A stretch of DNA of 64,000 bases from Collinsella aerofaciens. Lineage in GTDB: Bacteria; Actinomycetota; Coriobacteriia; Coriobacteriales; Coriobacteriaceae. The notes beneath the pieces were generated by a model. It did no database searches. It saw only the letters and a program-made list of their open reading frames with translations, and had not been told where the DNA came from. Shown one piece after another: positions 45,680 to 53,839 of this stretch. Location: positions 682,001 to 746,000 of the forward strand of contig NAKE01000001.1 in NCBI GenBank assembly GCA_008680965.1, in the 5' to 3' direction. The number at the start of each line of letters is the position of its first letter. The stretch's first letter is position 1. The translations under genes were made by a program, and so were the position numbers.

Positions 45680-46363
45680 ATGGAGCTTTGGCACGGGTCG
45701 GAGGTTGTTGTCGAGCATCCGTCGTTGGATAAATGCAGACAATTCAATGACTATGGGCGCGGGTTTTATTGCACGCCACATGAGGAAATGGCGATGGAAT
45801 GGGCATGCCGGACCGAGTCTGATGGCGTTGCCAATCGATATGAGCTTGATTTAGATGGCCTTACGGTCTTGAATTTGGAGTCTGGGGAGTTTTCAATCCT
45901 CAATTGGCTTGCAATTCTGGCGAACAACAGAGAGTTCAATGTTTCGACGCCATTGGCGCGTGAAGGGCTACGATTTCTACTTGATAACTGTCTGATTGAT
46001 ATTTCTTCATATGACGTTATTCGGGGCTATCGTGCTGACGACTCCTATTTTTCGTTTGCAAGACAGTTTGTCAGCGGCATGATATCGCTCAGACAGCTGC
46101 AACGTATCATGCGCTTGGGTGATTTGGGTATCCAATATGCTCTTATGAGCGAGCGCGCATTTTCGGTGATTAGATTCTGCGATTGGAAGCAGGCTTCGGG
46201 GTCTGAGTTTTATTCCAAGCGTTTTGAACGTGAGCAGAATGCTCGACGCAAATACTTGGATACGGTCAACGGGTTCGATTCCGAAGGTATCGACATTAGG
46301 GATTTAATGGCAGGGAGGGTTGATTTAAATGATCCAAGAGTTGACGGATTGTGGACCGAGTAG
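45680..46363 (+). CDS. DUF3990-type protein, predicted ADP-ribosyltransferase toxin
   Basis: This 227-aa protein starts at ATG 45680 behind GGAGG. Its N-terminus (LWHGSEVVVEHP, then DYGRGFYCTPHEEMAMEWA) matches the DUF3990 pattern, a family with an ADP-ribosyltransferase-like fold. Pairing with an adjacent HTH protein is known for this family. It has family-like length. It overlaps the next gene by 35 bp. Base composition is lower in GC than the neighbours, as in many horizontally moved toxin genes. Confidence 0.7.
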   Translation: MELWHGSEVVVEHPSLDKCRQFNDYGRGFYCTPHEEMAMEWACRTESDGVANRYELDLDGLTVLNLESGEFSILNWLAILANNREFNVSTPLAREGLRFLLDNCLIDISSYDVIRGYRADDSYFSFARQFVSGMISLRQLQRIMRLGDLGIQYALMSERAFSVIRFCDWKQASGSEFYSKRFEREQNARRKYLDTVNGFDSEGIDIRDLMAGRVDLNDPRVDGLWTE

Positions 46364-47027
46364 AACATATCCCGTCTATTACCTTGAGGACGCAATGAAC
46401 AACCTCGGCGACTGCTTTGACTATGCCGTCAATGACTATGGAGCAGAAGGATCTGAAGTTGCTGAACTCTTTTGCCTGAGCGGGATTGCCCGCGAGTTTG
46501 AGCGTGGAAACGCATGGGTTGTATCGGGAAAATCGGGCGTTGAGCTATTCGCGCTTATCGCCGAAAGGTCGGGCTATCAGAGCGGATCAATACCGGATCG
46601 CACCTATCGTTTTGAGAAGACGCCAGAGTATTGGACAGGCTGGATACTGGCATATCTGCAGTGGCGTTTAGGGGAGTCTTTCGAAGACCTGCTGCATGTC
46701 GTTCCGTTTGACGCACTGCGCAGTCTGTACTATCCCTGGCACGAAGCCTCGGAGGAGCGCGTGGCTCGCCTCGTCTGCGATATGGCGAAAAAAGCGTCCA
46801 GGCAAACCAAACTTGCGTTAGCAAGAAAGAAGCTTAAGAAAACCCAACAAGACCTAGCATACGAATCGGGTGTGTCACTCCGCTCAATCCAAATGTACGA
46901 GCAGCGCCAGAGAAACATCAATGAAGCTTCGGTAACAAGCGTAAGAGCCATAGCAAAAGCCCTTCACTGCAACATCGAAGACCTCCTAGAACCAGTCTTC
47001 GAATACAAAGAAACCAGCGCAGCCTAA
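46329..47027 (+). CDS. XRE-type HTH protein, predicted antitoxin
   Basis: This 232-aa protein has a start behind GGGAGGG inside the end of the toxin gene, so the two are coupled. The N-terminal part (residues 10-150) resembles the partner domains found beside DUF3990 proteins, with AYLQWRLGESFEDLL. The C-terminal residues 160-225 are an XRE helix-turn-helix (KKTQQDLAYESGVSLRSIQMYEQRQRNIN). It should neutralise the toxin and repress the operon through the inverted repeat upstream. Confidence 0.7.
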   Translation: MIQELTDCGPSRTYPVYYLEDAMNNLGDCFDYAVNDYGAEGSEVAELFCLSGIAREFERGNAWVVSGKSGVELFALIAERSGYQSGSIPDRTYRFEKTPEYWTGWILAYLQWRLGESFEDLLHVVPFDALRSLYYPWHEASEERVARLVCDMAKKASRQTKLALARKKLKKTQQDLAYESGVSLRSIQMYEQRQRNINEASVTSVRAIAKALHCNIEDLLEPVFEYKETSAA

Positions 47028-47223
47028 CCCAATTTATTGCCGAGGTTTGTATCTAGTAAGCAATCCTTACCAGCAAGAGTCCCTACCAATAGAAAGCGGC
47101 TTAAAGGGCCGAAATCGTATGAATGGCATTGCGACTTCCAAATGGGTGACTGCTGCTTGAAAAGCTATAGAAATAGGGGCCGATTTAACGGCCCCAAGCA
47201 TCGCATAAATGGCATATACGTTT

Positions 47224-48522
47224 GGGGGTGCGGACAGAAAGTTGGACCGCGGGGCGGTCCGGACTGGAGGTTCGCATGTACAGCAGGGAGAAGGTCGAGC
47301 TCTTCCTCCTGGCGACGGAGGACGGCATGGGGCCCACCGCCGCCGCGGAGTTCGCGGGGGTCACGGTGAGCGCGGCCAAGAAGTGGGCGACGGGGCACCT
47401 CCCGCGCAGCTACACCGGCGGGGGCTGTAGAATCGTGGCGAGGAAACCGCCACGGAAGGAGGCCAGCTTGGGCCCCGACAAGTCGATCTACGCCCCGCCC
47501 GCGACCGGCCCGCTCGCCGGACTCAACGAGGACCAGATAGAGAACCTGCTGCTCAGGGCGGTGTTGGCCGACCTAAAAGCGGAAGGGTGGGACCCGGCTT
47601 CGATCTCGAACAGGAGCAAGTGCGAGCTCGGCGAGAGATTGAGGCGGGCGACCGCCCTGCCCCTCCGCTCGATCACAGGTTTCTTGAGGATATCGAAGAG
47701 CTCCTATGAGTACTGGAGGCCCCGCGTCGCCGCGCCGCGCGACCGCGACGCCGACATACGCGACCGCGTGGTGCGCATCTTCCGCGAGGGCTCGGGGTGC
47801 TGGGGGTACCGCACCGTCTGGGCGCGCCTGCGCCGCGAGGGCGTCCGCGCCAGCGAGAAGCGCGTGGCCCGCGTGATGCGCGAGGAGGGCCTCGAGGTCG
47901 TCTACAACAGGAGGCGCGCCCGGGGCTACAGCTCCTACGCCGGCGAGGTCTCCAAGGCGCCGGAGAACCTCGTGAACAGGAATTTCCACGCCGACGAGCC
48001 CAACCGGCTGTGGCTCACCGACATCACCGAGTTCAGGCTCCCGGGCGGCGAGAAGGTCTACCTGAGCCCGGTCATCGACTGCTTCGACGGGATGCCCGTC
48101 GCCTGGTCGATCGGGCTGCACCCCGACAAGCGCCTCGCGAACTCGAGCCTGCTCAAGGCCTGCGCGGCGAGGCCGGCGGGCGCGCGCACGACAATCCACT
48201 CGGACCGGGGCGGCCACTACCGCTGGCCGGAGTGGATCGGGATCTGCGAGGAGAACGGCCTGGTCAGGAGCATGTCAGCGAAGGGCTGCAGCCCGGACAA
48301 CTCGGCCTGCGAGGGCTTCTTCGGCCGCCTCAAGAACGAGTTCTTCCGCTACAGGGACTGGGAGGGCGTGACGGCCGAGGAGTTCATGGGGAGGCTCGAG
48401 GCCTACCTCGTGTACTATCGGGACGGGCGCATCAAGAAGTCCCTCGGGTGGCTGAGCCCGATGGAGTACCGCAGGAAGCTTGGATACGCCTAGGCGCGGT
48501 CCAAGAAATCGTCCGCACCCCC
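47224..48522 (+). mobile_element. IS3-family-like insertion sequence, 1299 bp
   Basis: The terminal inverted repeats are 28 bp, GGGGGTGCGGAC...TTGGACCGCG at 47224-47251 and its complement at 48495-48522, with mismatches only in the middle. A direct TTT flanks both ends (47221-47223, 48523-48525), a likely 3-bp duplication. It carries one transposase gene. Nearby, GGGGCCG-ATTTAA-CGGCCCC (47177-47194) is a hairpin just outside the left end. Confidence 0.85.
47276..48493 (+). CDS. IS3-family transposase, single reading frame
   Basis: This 405-aa transposase starts at ATG 47276 behind GGAGG. The N-terminal helix-turn-helix is AAEFAGVTVSAAKKWATG. An HTH_21-like region (GCWGYRTVWARLRREGVRASEKRVARVMREE, about 175-205) follows. 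The catalytic DDE residues are in LTDITEF, HSDRGGHY and the CEGFFGRLKNEFF context. Unlike the IS at 3223, orfA and orfB parts are in one frame with no slippery run. It appears intact. Confidence 0.88.
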   Translation: MYSREKVELFLLATEDGMGPTAAAEFAGVTVSAAKKWATGHLPRSYTGGGCRIVARKPPRKEASLGPDKSIYAPPATGPLAGLNEDQIENLLLRAVLADLKAEGWDPASISNRSKCELGERLRRATALPLRSITGFLRISKSSYEYWRPRVAAPRDRDADIRDRVVRIFREGSGCWGYRTVWARLRREGVRASEKRVARVMREEGLEVVYNRRRARGYSSYAGEVSKAPENLVNRNFHADEPNRLWLTDITEFRLPGGEKVYLSPVIDCFDGMPVAWSIGLHPDKRLANSSLLKACAARPAGARTTIHSDRGGHYRWPEWIGICEENGLVRSMSAKGCSPDNSACEGFFGRLKNEFFRYRDWEGVTAEEFMGRLEAYLVYYRDGRIKKSLGWLSPMEYRRKLGYA

Positions 48523-48531
48523 TTTTATCAA

Positions 48532-48636
48532 CTATTTCTTGTTTTTAACCCATTTGCAGATACGCCAAATAAACACTCCGATGAGAATCCAAACGAGAGC
48601 GATCATAATGTCTGAGCGTGCAGGAATTGGGATCAT
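48532..48636 (-). CDS. 34-aa single-span membrane peptide
   Basis: A short frame starts at ATG 48636 behind GAGGAA and ends at TAG 48532. After a 10-residue N-terminus it has one hydrophobic span (IMIALVWILIGVFIW) and a basic tail (RICKWVKNKK). It lies 24 bp after the secreted-protein gene on the same strand, so the two look like an operon. The IS element begins 10 bp past its stop. No homology is claimed. It could be an immunity, anchoring or toxin-like peptide. Confidence 0.55.
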   Translation of the reverse strand: MIPIPARSDIMIALVWILIGVFIWRICKWVKNKK

Positions 48637-48660
48637 TGAACTTCCTCAATTGATGTGAGT

Positions 48661-49176
48661 CTAGTTTGCATAGGTGTGGAGCGTGCTGCCTTCCATGGTC
48701 GCTTGCAACACGGCGATACCGGACGTCATCCCCATCGATTCATAGTTGAGTCGATATGTCGCCTGTTTCGAGTTCCATATAAAGGACTCGTTAGTTACCG
48801 TACAGCCGATAGTCGTATAGTTTTGTCCCCAAGCGCTGGTAATGAGCGAGTTCGCTATCTTGATCTTGAATTCGCGATAAATAAAAGGACTGTTGTAATA
48901 GATAGTCCAAGTTCCAGATGCGTTGTTGTAGTAACTGTCCCATATCAGGCTGGGCTCATTGGTTTTTTTAATTCCTATTACTGCAACGGTCCCATCCTTA
49001 AGCTTGATTTGATGAGACTGTTCGGGACCTTTCGTTAAATCAAAATCTTGGGTTGCGCCAGAAATTGCGACAGCATCGCTTTCTGCAGCATAAGCAGTCG
49101 AAGGGCTAAACGAGAAACATATCGGTAATATCAAAAGTATCGAGAGGAAAAACGAAGCTTTGAGTGTGCGTAACAC
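48661..49176 (-). CDS. Secreted protein of unknown function
   Basis: This 171-aa product, with GTG 49176 as the likely start behind GGAGGTGG, has a clear signal peptide (hydrophobic ASFFLSILLILPICFSF, cut after AYA-A). An ATG five codons upstream would overlap that ribosome site. The mature part of about 140 residues is rich in Tyr, Ser, Thr and Asn, with one cysteine, and looks like a small beta-rich secreted domain. A DUF5626-like identity is possible but not established. A tiny membrane-protein gene follows. Confidence 0.65.
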   Translation of the reverse strand: MLRTLKASFFLSILLILPICFSFSPSTAYAAESDAVAISGATQDFDLTKGPEQSHQIKLKDGTVAVIGIKKTNEPSLIWDSYYNNASGTWTIYYNSPFIYREFKIKIANSLITSAWGQNYTTIGCTVTNESFIWNSKQATYRLNYESMGMTSGIAVLQATMEGSTLHTYAN

Positions 49177-49433
49177 TTTGACCACCTCCATACTGCGATG
49201 CCTAGTTAAATAGTAGCATAGATAAACAGTTTATTATGTAACTTAAAAAGCCCCTATCTGCCCGGCGCCCCTTCAAAGCGTGGGTCCCTGTAGACATCCT
49301 CAGCAAGGTAAACGCAGGGATGGTCGGGGTGTTCCCCTCAAAATTATTCCGCAGTGCGAAGGCCTCTCGTCCGTGGCTCCGTTGGAGCACAAGATTAAAT
49401 CAGCGAATGCGATTATCCTTTCGAGGCTGCGCA
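49177..49433. other. Intergenic region with a partial family-A element
   Basis: No gene is seen. CCCCTCAAAATTATTCCGCAG (49333-49353, cut here to its key part ATTCCGCAG) resembles one half of the family-A elements without a matching other half, suggesting a decayed copy beside the complete one at 49434. Confidence 0.35.
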
Positions 49434-49550
49434 GGCCCCCTTGGGGCTTCCCCTGAAAACAATCCGCAGATCGAATTGCCCCGTCGCGCGAAGCGCACGA
49501 CGGGGCAATTCATGATCGAGGACGTTTTCAGGGGAAGCCCCAAGGGGGCC
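49434..49550 (-). repeat. Family-A structured element, copy 3 (downstream of thrB)
   Basis: Perfect 27-bp arms 49434-49460/49524-49550. Read on the minus strand, the loop is GTCCTCG and CTGCGGATT, and the 3-bp pair is ATC/GAT instead of GAC/GTC, a compensatory change. The inner stem AATTGCCCCGTCG/CGACGGGGCAATT is new. It is in sense orientation to thrB and 23 bp past its stop. Confidence 0.85.
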
Positions 49551-49573
49551 GGTGAGAGCAATGAGGCAGGGCG

Positions 49574-50455
49574 CTACAGGTACTCGATTTGAGCGCCATC
49601 GGTGTCGCACGTCAGAATATGCGTATCACACTTAGGGAACTGCTCGCGCAGCTTGACCTGTAGGAACTTTGCCACGATGGTGTCGTCGGTTACAGCCATA
49701 AGGGTCGAGCCCGATCCGCTGATCCAGATGGTCTTGGCGCCGCCGTTAAGGCAGGTGTCGCGCACGGCGTTGTAGTCGGGAATCAGACGGCGACGATAGG
49801 GTTCCTGGATGCGGTCGTCATTGGCGGCGGCAATCAGGTCGAGGTTGCCGGACTCAAGACCGCGCGTCATGCCGGCGATGCGGCCCATCTGCCATACGGC
49901 GGTGGAGAGCGGAACCTCCTGCGGCACGACCTTGCGCGCCTCGCTCGTATGCACCTCGTAGGGAGGAATCACGGTAATAAAACGCAGGCGATCGCTCACC
50001 TCGTAGCGCAGGCACTGGGGGAGCGAATCGGTCGGCGTAAAGGAGCAGACGGCGCCGCCCAGGATAGCGGGGGCGACGTTATCAGGATGGCCCTCGACCT
50101 CGGTGGCAATGCGGACGAGCTCGGCACGGTCGACGGTGTGGCCTGTCAGCGCGGCGGCGGCCATAATGCCGGCGACGACACAGGTGGAGCTGGAGCCCAG
50201 GCCGCGGGCGACGGGAACGTCAGTCTGAATGTCGATGGCGACGGGGAAGGCCGGCTCGCCCCATGCGGCCAGTGCATCGACAAAGCTAACGTAGACCAGG
50301 TTGTTCTCGTTTTGGAATTCCTCGGGGCAGCCCGTGATGGTGAGCTTGTCGGCGCGCTCGAAGGTGAAGTGCGAGTAGAGGCTGACGGCCATGCCGAGGG
50401 TGTCGTAGCCAATGCCTAGGTTCGCGCTGGTGGCGGGGACGGTGATTTTGATCAT
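49574..50455 (-). CDS. thrB: Homoserine kinase
   Basis: This 293-aa GHMP kinase makes O-phosphohomoserine, the substrate of threonine synthase. The ATP loop PVARGLGSSSTCVVAG is at about residue 85; the N-terminal PATSANLGIGYDTLGMA and the C-terminal GSGSTLMAV are family signatures. AGGAGA precedes the ATG at 50455. It follows thrC on the same strand with a 200-bp spacer holding a large inverted repeat. Confidence 0.92.
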   Translation of the reverse strand: MIKITVPATSANLGIGYDTLGMAVSLYSHFTFERADKLTITGCPEEFQNENNLVYVSFVDALAAWGEPAFPVAIDIQTDVPVARGLGSSSTCVVAGIMAAAALTGHTVDRAELVRIATEVEGHPDNVAPAILGGAVCSFTPTDSLPQCLRYEVSDRLRFITVIPPYEVHTSEARKVVPQEVPLSTAVWQMGRIAGMTRGLESGNLDLIAAANDDRIQEPYRRRLIPDYNAVRDTCLNGGAKTIWISGSGSTLMAVTDDTIVAKFLQVKLREQFPKCDTHILTCDTDGAQIEYL

Positions 50456-50470
50456 GGGAATCTCCTGGGC

Positions 50471-50576
50471 GGTCTGCCTGTTTAGTTCGCTGCTCGGGCA
50501 GTCCTGGCTCGCTCGGAAAGCACATTAAGTGCTTTCCGGCTCGTGCGGAACTCGCGACGAACTAAACAGGCAGACC
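50471..50576. repeat. Inverted-repeat element between thrC and thrB
   Basis: Perfect 19-bp arms GGTCTGCCTGTTTAGTTCG (50471-50489) and its complement (50558-50576) enclose an inner perfect hairpin GGAAAGCAC-ATTAA-GTGCTTTCC. The loop has GTCCTGG and TGCGGAA, faintly like family A. There is no T-run. Confidence 0.7.
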
Positions 50577-50655
50577 CGCATGTCAGCTCGTCATTATCCC
50601 GGTGAGTATCTGATAAAAGAAGGTGCGCCGGCTTTCGCCGGCGCCTAGTAAGGGT

Positions 50656-52173
50656 TTAGTTGGTAGCCATCTTTTTTGCAGCCTGCTCTACGTAGTTGGC
50701 CATGTCGGCTACGTCGCAGACGTCTTCGAAGCGGACGGGCTTGGACTCGAGCTCGGCGAGCTGGACCGGGGCAACCGTGTTGGTTGCCTGCTCGAGCACG
50801 CGCATGGCCTCAAAGTCGTCCTCGGGAACGTCGAGGCCTAGGGCGTCGCAGCAGGCGCGCGGGAACTTGTAGGGGCTGGCGGTCGAAAGCAGCACGCGGG
50901 CCTTGGCGCCCTCGGCGGGGGCGACCTTTTCGAAGACGTGATAGCCGCAAGCGGTGTGCGGGTCGATCACGTAGCCGTTCGCGTCCCAGCAGCTCCTGAT
51001 GGCAGCGCGGACCTCGTCCTCGCTGGCCCAGCCGCAGCCAAAGACGTTCTGAATCTTTGCCAGCAGGTCGGCGGGAACCTCGTAGCGACCAGTCTGTGCC
51101 AGCTGCTCCATAAGGCCGGCAACAAGCTCGCAGTCGCCATCGGACAGGAAGTACAGCATACGCTCCAGGTTAGAGCTGATGAGGATGTCCATCGACGGCG
51201 AGATGGTCGTGAAGAACGGACGGTTGCGGTCGTAGACGCCGGTGGTCAGGAAGTCGGCAAGCACGTTGTTCTTGTCGCTGGCCACGACGAGCTTGGCGAC
51301 GGGCAGACCCATGCGCTTGGCGTAGTAGCCGGCCAGGATATCGCCAAAGTTGCCGGTCGGTACGCAGAACTCCACGGCGTCGCCAGCCTCGATAGCGCCG
51401 GCGCGCAGCAGCTGCGCATAGGCGGCAAAGTAGTAGACGACCTGCGGTACCAGACGGCCGACGTTGATGGAGTTGGCGCTCGAAAGCACCGTGCCGGAAG
51501 CCTCCAGACGCTCGGCAAGCTCCTTATCGGCAAAGATGCGCTTGACGGCACTCTGGGCGTCGTCGAAGTTGCCGCGGATGCCGCAGACGGCGACGTTATC
51601 GCCCTCCTGAGTGGACATCTGCAGATTCTGTACGCGGCTGACTTTGCCCTCGGGATAAAAGACGGTGATGCCCGTGCCCGGGGCGTCGGCAAAGCCGGCG
51701 AGTGCTGCCTTGCCCGTGTCGCCCGACGTGGCGGTGACGATCATGATGCGCTCGGCGCCGCCGTCCTGGGCGGAGGTGCGGGCCATGAGGCGGGGGAGCA
51801 TCTGCAGGGCGACGTCCTTGAAGGCGCTCGTGGGGCCGCCAAAGAGCTCCATCACATAGGTCTGAGGGGCGTCGGTGCCCGGTGCTGCGTCGAGCTTGAC
51901 GAGAGGCGTGACCTCTTCACTCGCGAACGTGCCGCGGTATGCCTCGTCGACACACGCCGAAATTTCTTCGTCCGTGTAATCGTTCAGTAACATTCCCAAC
52001 ACATTTTGAGCGATTTCAAAGTACGATTTATCAGCAAGCGAGCTGATATCGACCTGCTGGGTGCCAAGCTCGTCCGAGACAAACAAACCCCCGTCGGGAG
52101 CGATGCCGGTACGGATTGCCACCTTACTTGAGCATGATAAAGTGCGTCCTCGTGTACTATGATAAGTTCCCAT
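50656..52173 (-). CDS. thrC: Threonine synthase
   Basis: This 505-aa PLP enzyme converts O-phosphohomoserine to threonine. The PLP lysine is in GPTSAFKDVALQ, with SGDTGKAAL and the phosphate-binding PTGNFGDILAGYYAKRMGLP. The ATG at 52173 follows GAGGAG; the frame runs on to 52218 without a better site. It is the long fungal/E. coli-type form with the N-terminal YHSTRG segment. It is divergent from lysC across a short region with an inverted repeat, so the two transcripts may be co-controlled. Confidence 0.92.
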   Translation of the reverse strand: MGTYHSTRGRTLSCSSKVAIRTGIAPDGGLFVSDELGTQQVDISSLADKSYFEIAQNVLGMLLNDYTDEEISACVDEAYRGTFASEEVTPLVKLDAAPGTDAPQTYVMELFGGPTSAFKDVALQMLPRLMARTSAQDGGAERIMIVTATSGDTGKAALAGFADAPGTGITVFYPEGKVSRVQNLQMSTQEGDNVAVCGIRGNFDDAQSAVKRIFADKELAERLEASGTVLSSANSINVGRLVPQVVYYFAAYAQLLRAGAIEAGDAVEFCVPTGNFGDILAGYYAKRMGLPVAKLVVASDKNNVLADFLTTGVYDRNRPFFTTISPSMDILISSNLERMLYFLSDGDCELVAGLMEQLAQTGRYEVPADLLAKIQNVFGCGWASEDEVRAAIRSCWDANGYVIDPHTACGYHVFEKVAPAEGAKARVLLSTASPYKFPRACCDALGLDVPEDDFEAMRVLEQATNTVAPVQLAELESKPVRFEDVCDVADMANYVEQAAKKMATN

Positions 52174-52189
52174 ATAACAGTGCTCCTCG

Positions 52190-52224
52190 GATACCTTGGT
52201 CCCAATCGGTGAAACCATGGTATC
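52190..52224. promoter_or_regulatory. Inverted repeat between thrC and lysC
   Basis: GATACCTTGGT (52190-52200) and ACCATGGTATC (52214-52224) pair with one mismatch in the 103-bp divergent region. It is a candidate operator for both amino-acid genes. Confidence 0.5.
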
Positions 52225-52276
52225 AGAGCGCGCAAAACAGGTTTGCAGAGGCTTTTAGAAAGGTAACCTCCACGCC

Positions 52277-53665
52277 ATGATAAAAATTGCCAAGTTTGGC
52301 GGCTCGTCGGTCGCCGACGCCGAACACTTCAAGAAGATCAAGGCCATCGTCGATGCCGACCCTGCCCGCCGTTTTGTGGTGGTTTCCGCCTGCGGTCGCC
52401 GCTTTAAGGGCGACACCAAGGTGACCGACCTGCTCTACCTGGTTAACGCGCACGTTAAGTATCACGTGTCGTGCGAGGAGCTGCTCGAGGACATCGGTCA
52501 GCGCTATTTTGATATCGCTGACGAGCTGGAGCTCACCTATCCCATCCGCGAGGAGTTCGCAGCCTTTGCCGAGCGCGCCCGCTCGGGCGGCTACTCCACC
52601 GAGGAGCTTGTGAGCCGCGGCGAGTACTTCACCGCTCGCCTGATGTCCGAGTACCTGGGCCTGCCGTTCCTGGACGCCGCGACGGTTGTGGCGTTCCATC
52701 ACGATGGTACGCTCAGCATGAATCGCACCTCCGAGCTGGTGCAGGAGTACGGCCAGCAGGGTGGCTTTGTTATGCCCGGTTTCTACGGCGCGACGCGTGA
52801 GGGCCAGATCAAGCTGCTCGATCGAGGCGGTGGCGATATTTCGGGCTCGATTCTGGCCAAGTGCCTTGGCGCCGATCTGTACGAGAACTGGACCGACGTT
52901 TCGGGCTTCTATTCTGCCGATCCGCGTATTGTTCCCGAGGCTCAGCCCATTGCGCGCGTTACCTACGAGGAGCTGCGCGAGCTTTCGTACATGGGCGCAA
53001 GCGTCCTGCACGAGGAGGCCGTGTTCCCCGTGCGCGAGGCAGGCATTCCGCTGGTCATCAAGAACACCAATGCGCCGCAGGACCCCGGCACCATCATTAG
53101 CGAGACGGCTGACGAGGGCGAGGCGGAGCCCATCATTACCGGCGTGACCGGCAAACGCGGCTTTGTCGCCATCAATGTGGCCCGCGACCGCACCAAGCCC
53201 CGTGTCGGCTTTATGCGCCGCGCGCTTTCGGTGTTCGAACGCTATGACGTTTCCGTCGAGCACATGCCCACCGGTGTCGACCGTTTTGGCGCTGTGGTGC
53301 AGGAGCAGGACGTTCACGATTCGCTGTACTCGCTCGTGGGCGACATTCAACAGGAGGTCGAGCCGCTCGAGATCGAGGTTGTCGAGGGCTTGGCGCTCAT
53401 CGCTACCGTCGGTCGTAACCTGCGCGGCCGCGCGGGTATCTCGGGCCACCTGTTTGGCATGCTTGGCCAGGCCGGCGTGAGCGTGCGCATGATTTCGCAG
53501 AGCTGCGACGAGATCAACATCATTATCGGTGTTGAGGAGAAAGACTTCGACCTGGCGATTCAGACCATTTACCGTGCCTTCTCCGACGAGAACGGCATTG
53601 TGAAGGTCTCCGACTTGGAGGCTCCCACGCCGGTCGATCCCACCCTGGCTGCGCTCAAAAAGTAG
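52277..53665 (+). CDS. lysC: Aspartate kinase
   Basis: This 462-aa enzyme phosphorylates aspartate, the first step to threonine, methionine and lysine. KFGGSSVAD opens the kinase domain; LLDRGGGDISGSILA and YENWTDVSGFYSADPRIV are active-site segments. The C-terminal part from about residue 310 has two ACT domains (RALSVFERYDVSVEHM, HLFGMLGQAGVSVRMISQS), so feedback inhibition is expected. It is the monofunctional type, without homoserine dehydrogenase. asd follows 174 bp downstream on the same strand. Confidence 0.92.
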   Translation: MIKIAKFGGSSVADAEHFKKIKAIVDADPARRFVVVSACGRRFKGDTKVTDLLYLVNAHVKYHVSCEELLEDIGQRYFDIADELELTYPIREEFAAFAERARSGGYSTEELVSRGEYFTARLMSEYLGLPFLDAATVVAFHHDGTLSMNRTSELVQEYGQQGGFVMPGFYGATREGQIKLLDRGGGDISGSILAKCLGADLYENWTDVSGFYSADPRIVPEAQPIARVTYEELRELSYMGASVLHEEAVFPVREAGIPLVIKNTNAPQDPGTIISETADEGEAEPIITGVTGKRGFVAINVARDRTKPRVGFMRRALSVFERYDVSVEHMPTGVDRFGAVVQEQDVHDSLYSLVGDIQQEVEPLEIEVVEGLALIATVGRNLRGRAGISGHLFGMLGQAGVSVRMISQSCDEINIIIGVEEKDFDLAIQTIYRAFSDENGIVKVSDLEAPTPVDPTLAALKK

Positions 53666-53839
53666 CGACTGCTCGGTAGATTTTTTGGGTCATGTCTCAA
53701 AAATCTACGGCGGGGCGTTTCGTTTCGGTTTCGTTTCGACGGGGCGGGTTTCGTGCCCGCCTCGTTCTTGTATACACTGGCAACAATAATCGGCCTGCTC
53801 GGCGTGCGGGCAAAAGCCATAACCTTTAAAGGGGGAAGC

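Noticed and set aside
47224..48522. IS ends at TG...CA inside the G-run
   Set aside because: The inverted repeat continues through GGGGG/CCCCC and a direct TTT flanks it, so the outer ends were kept.
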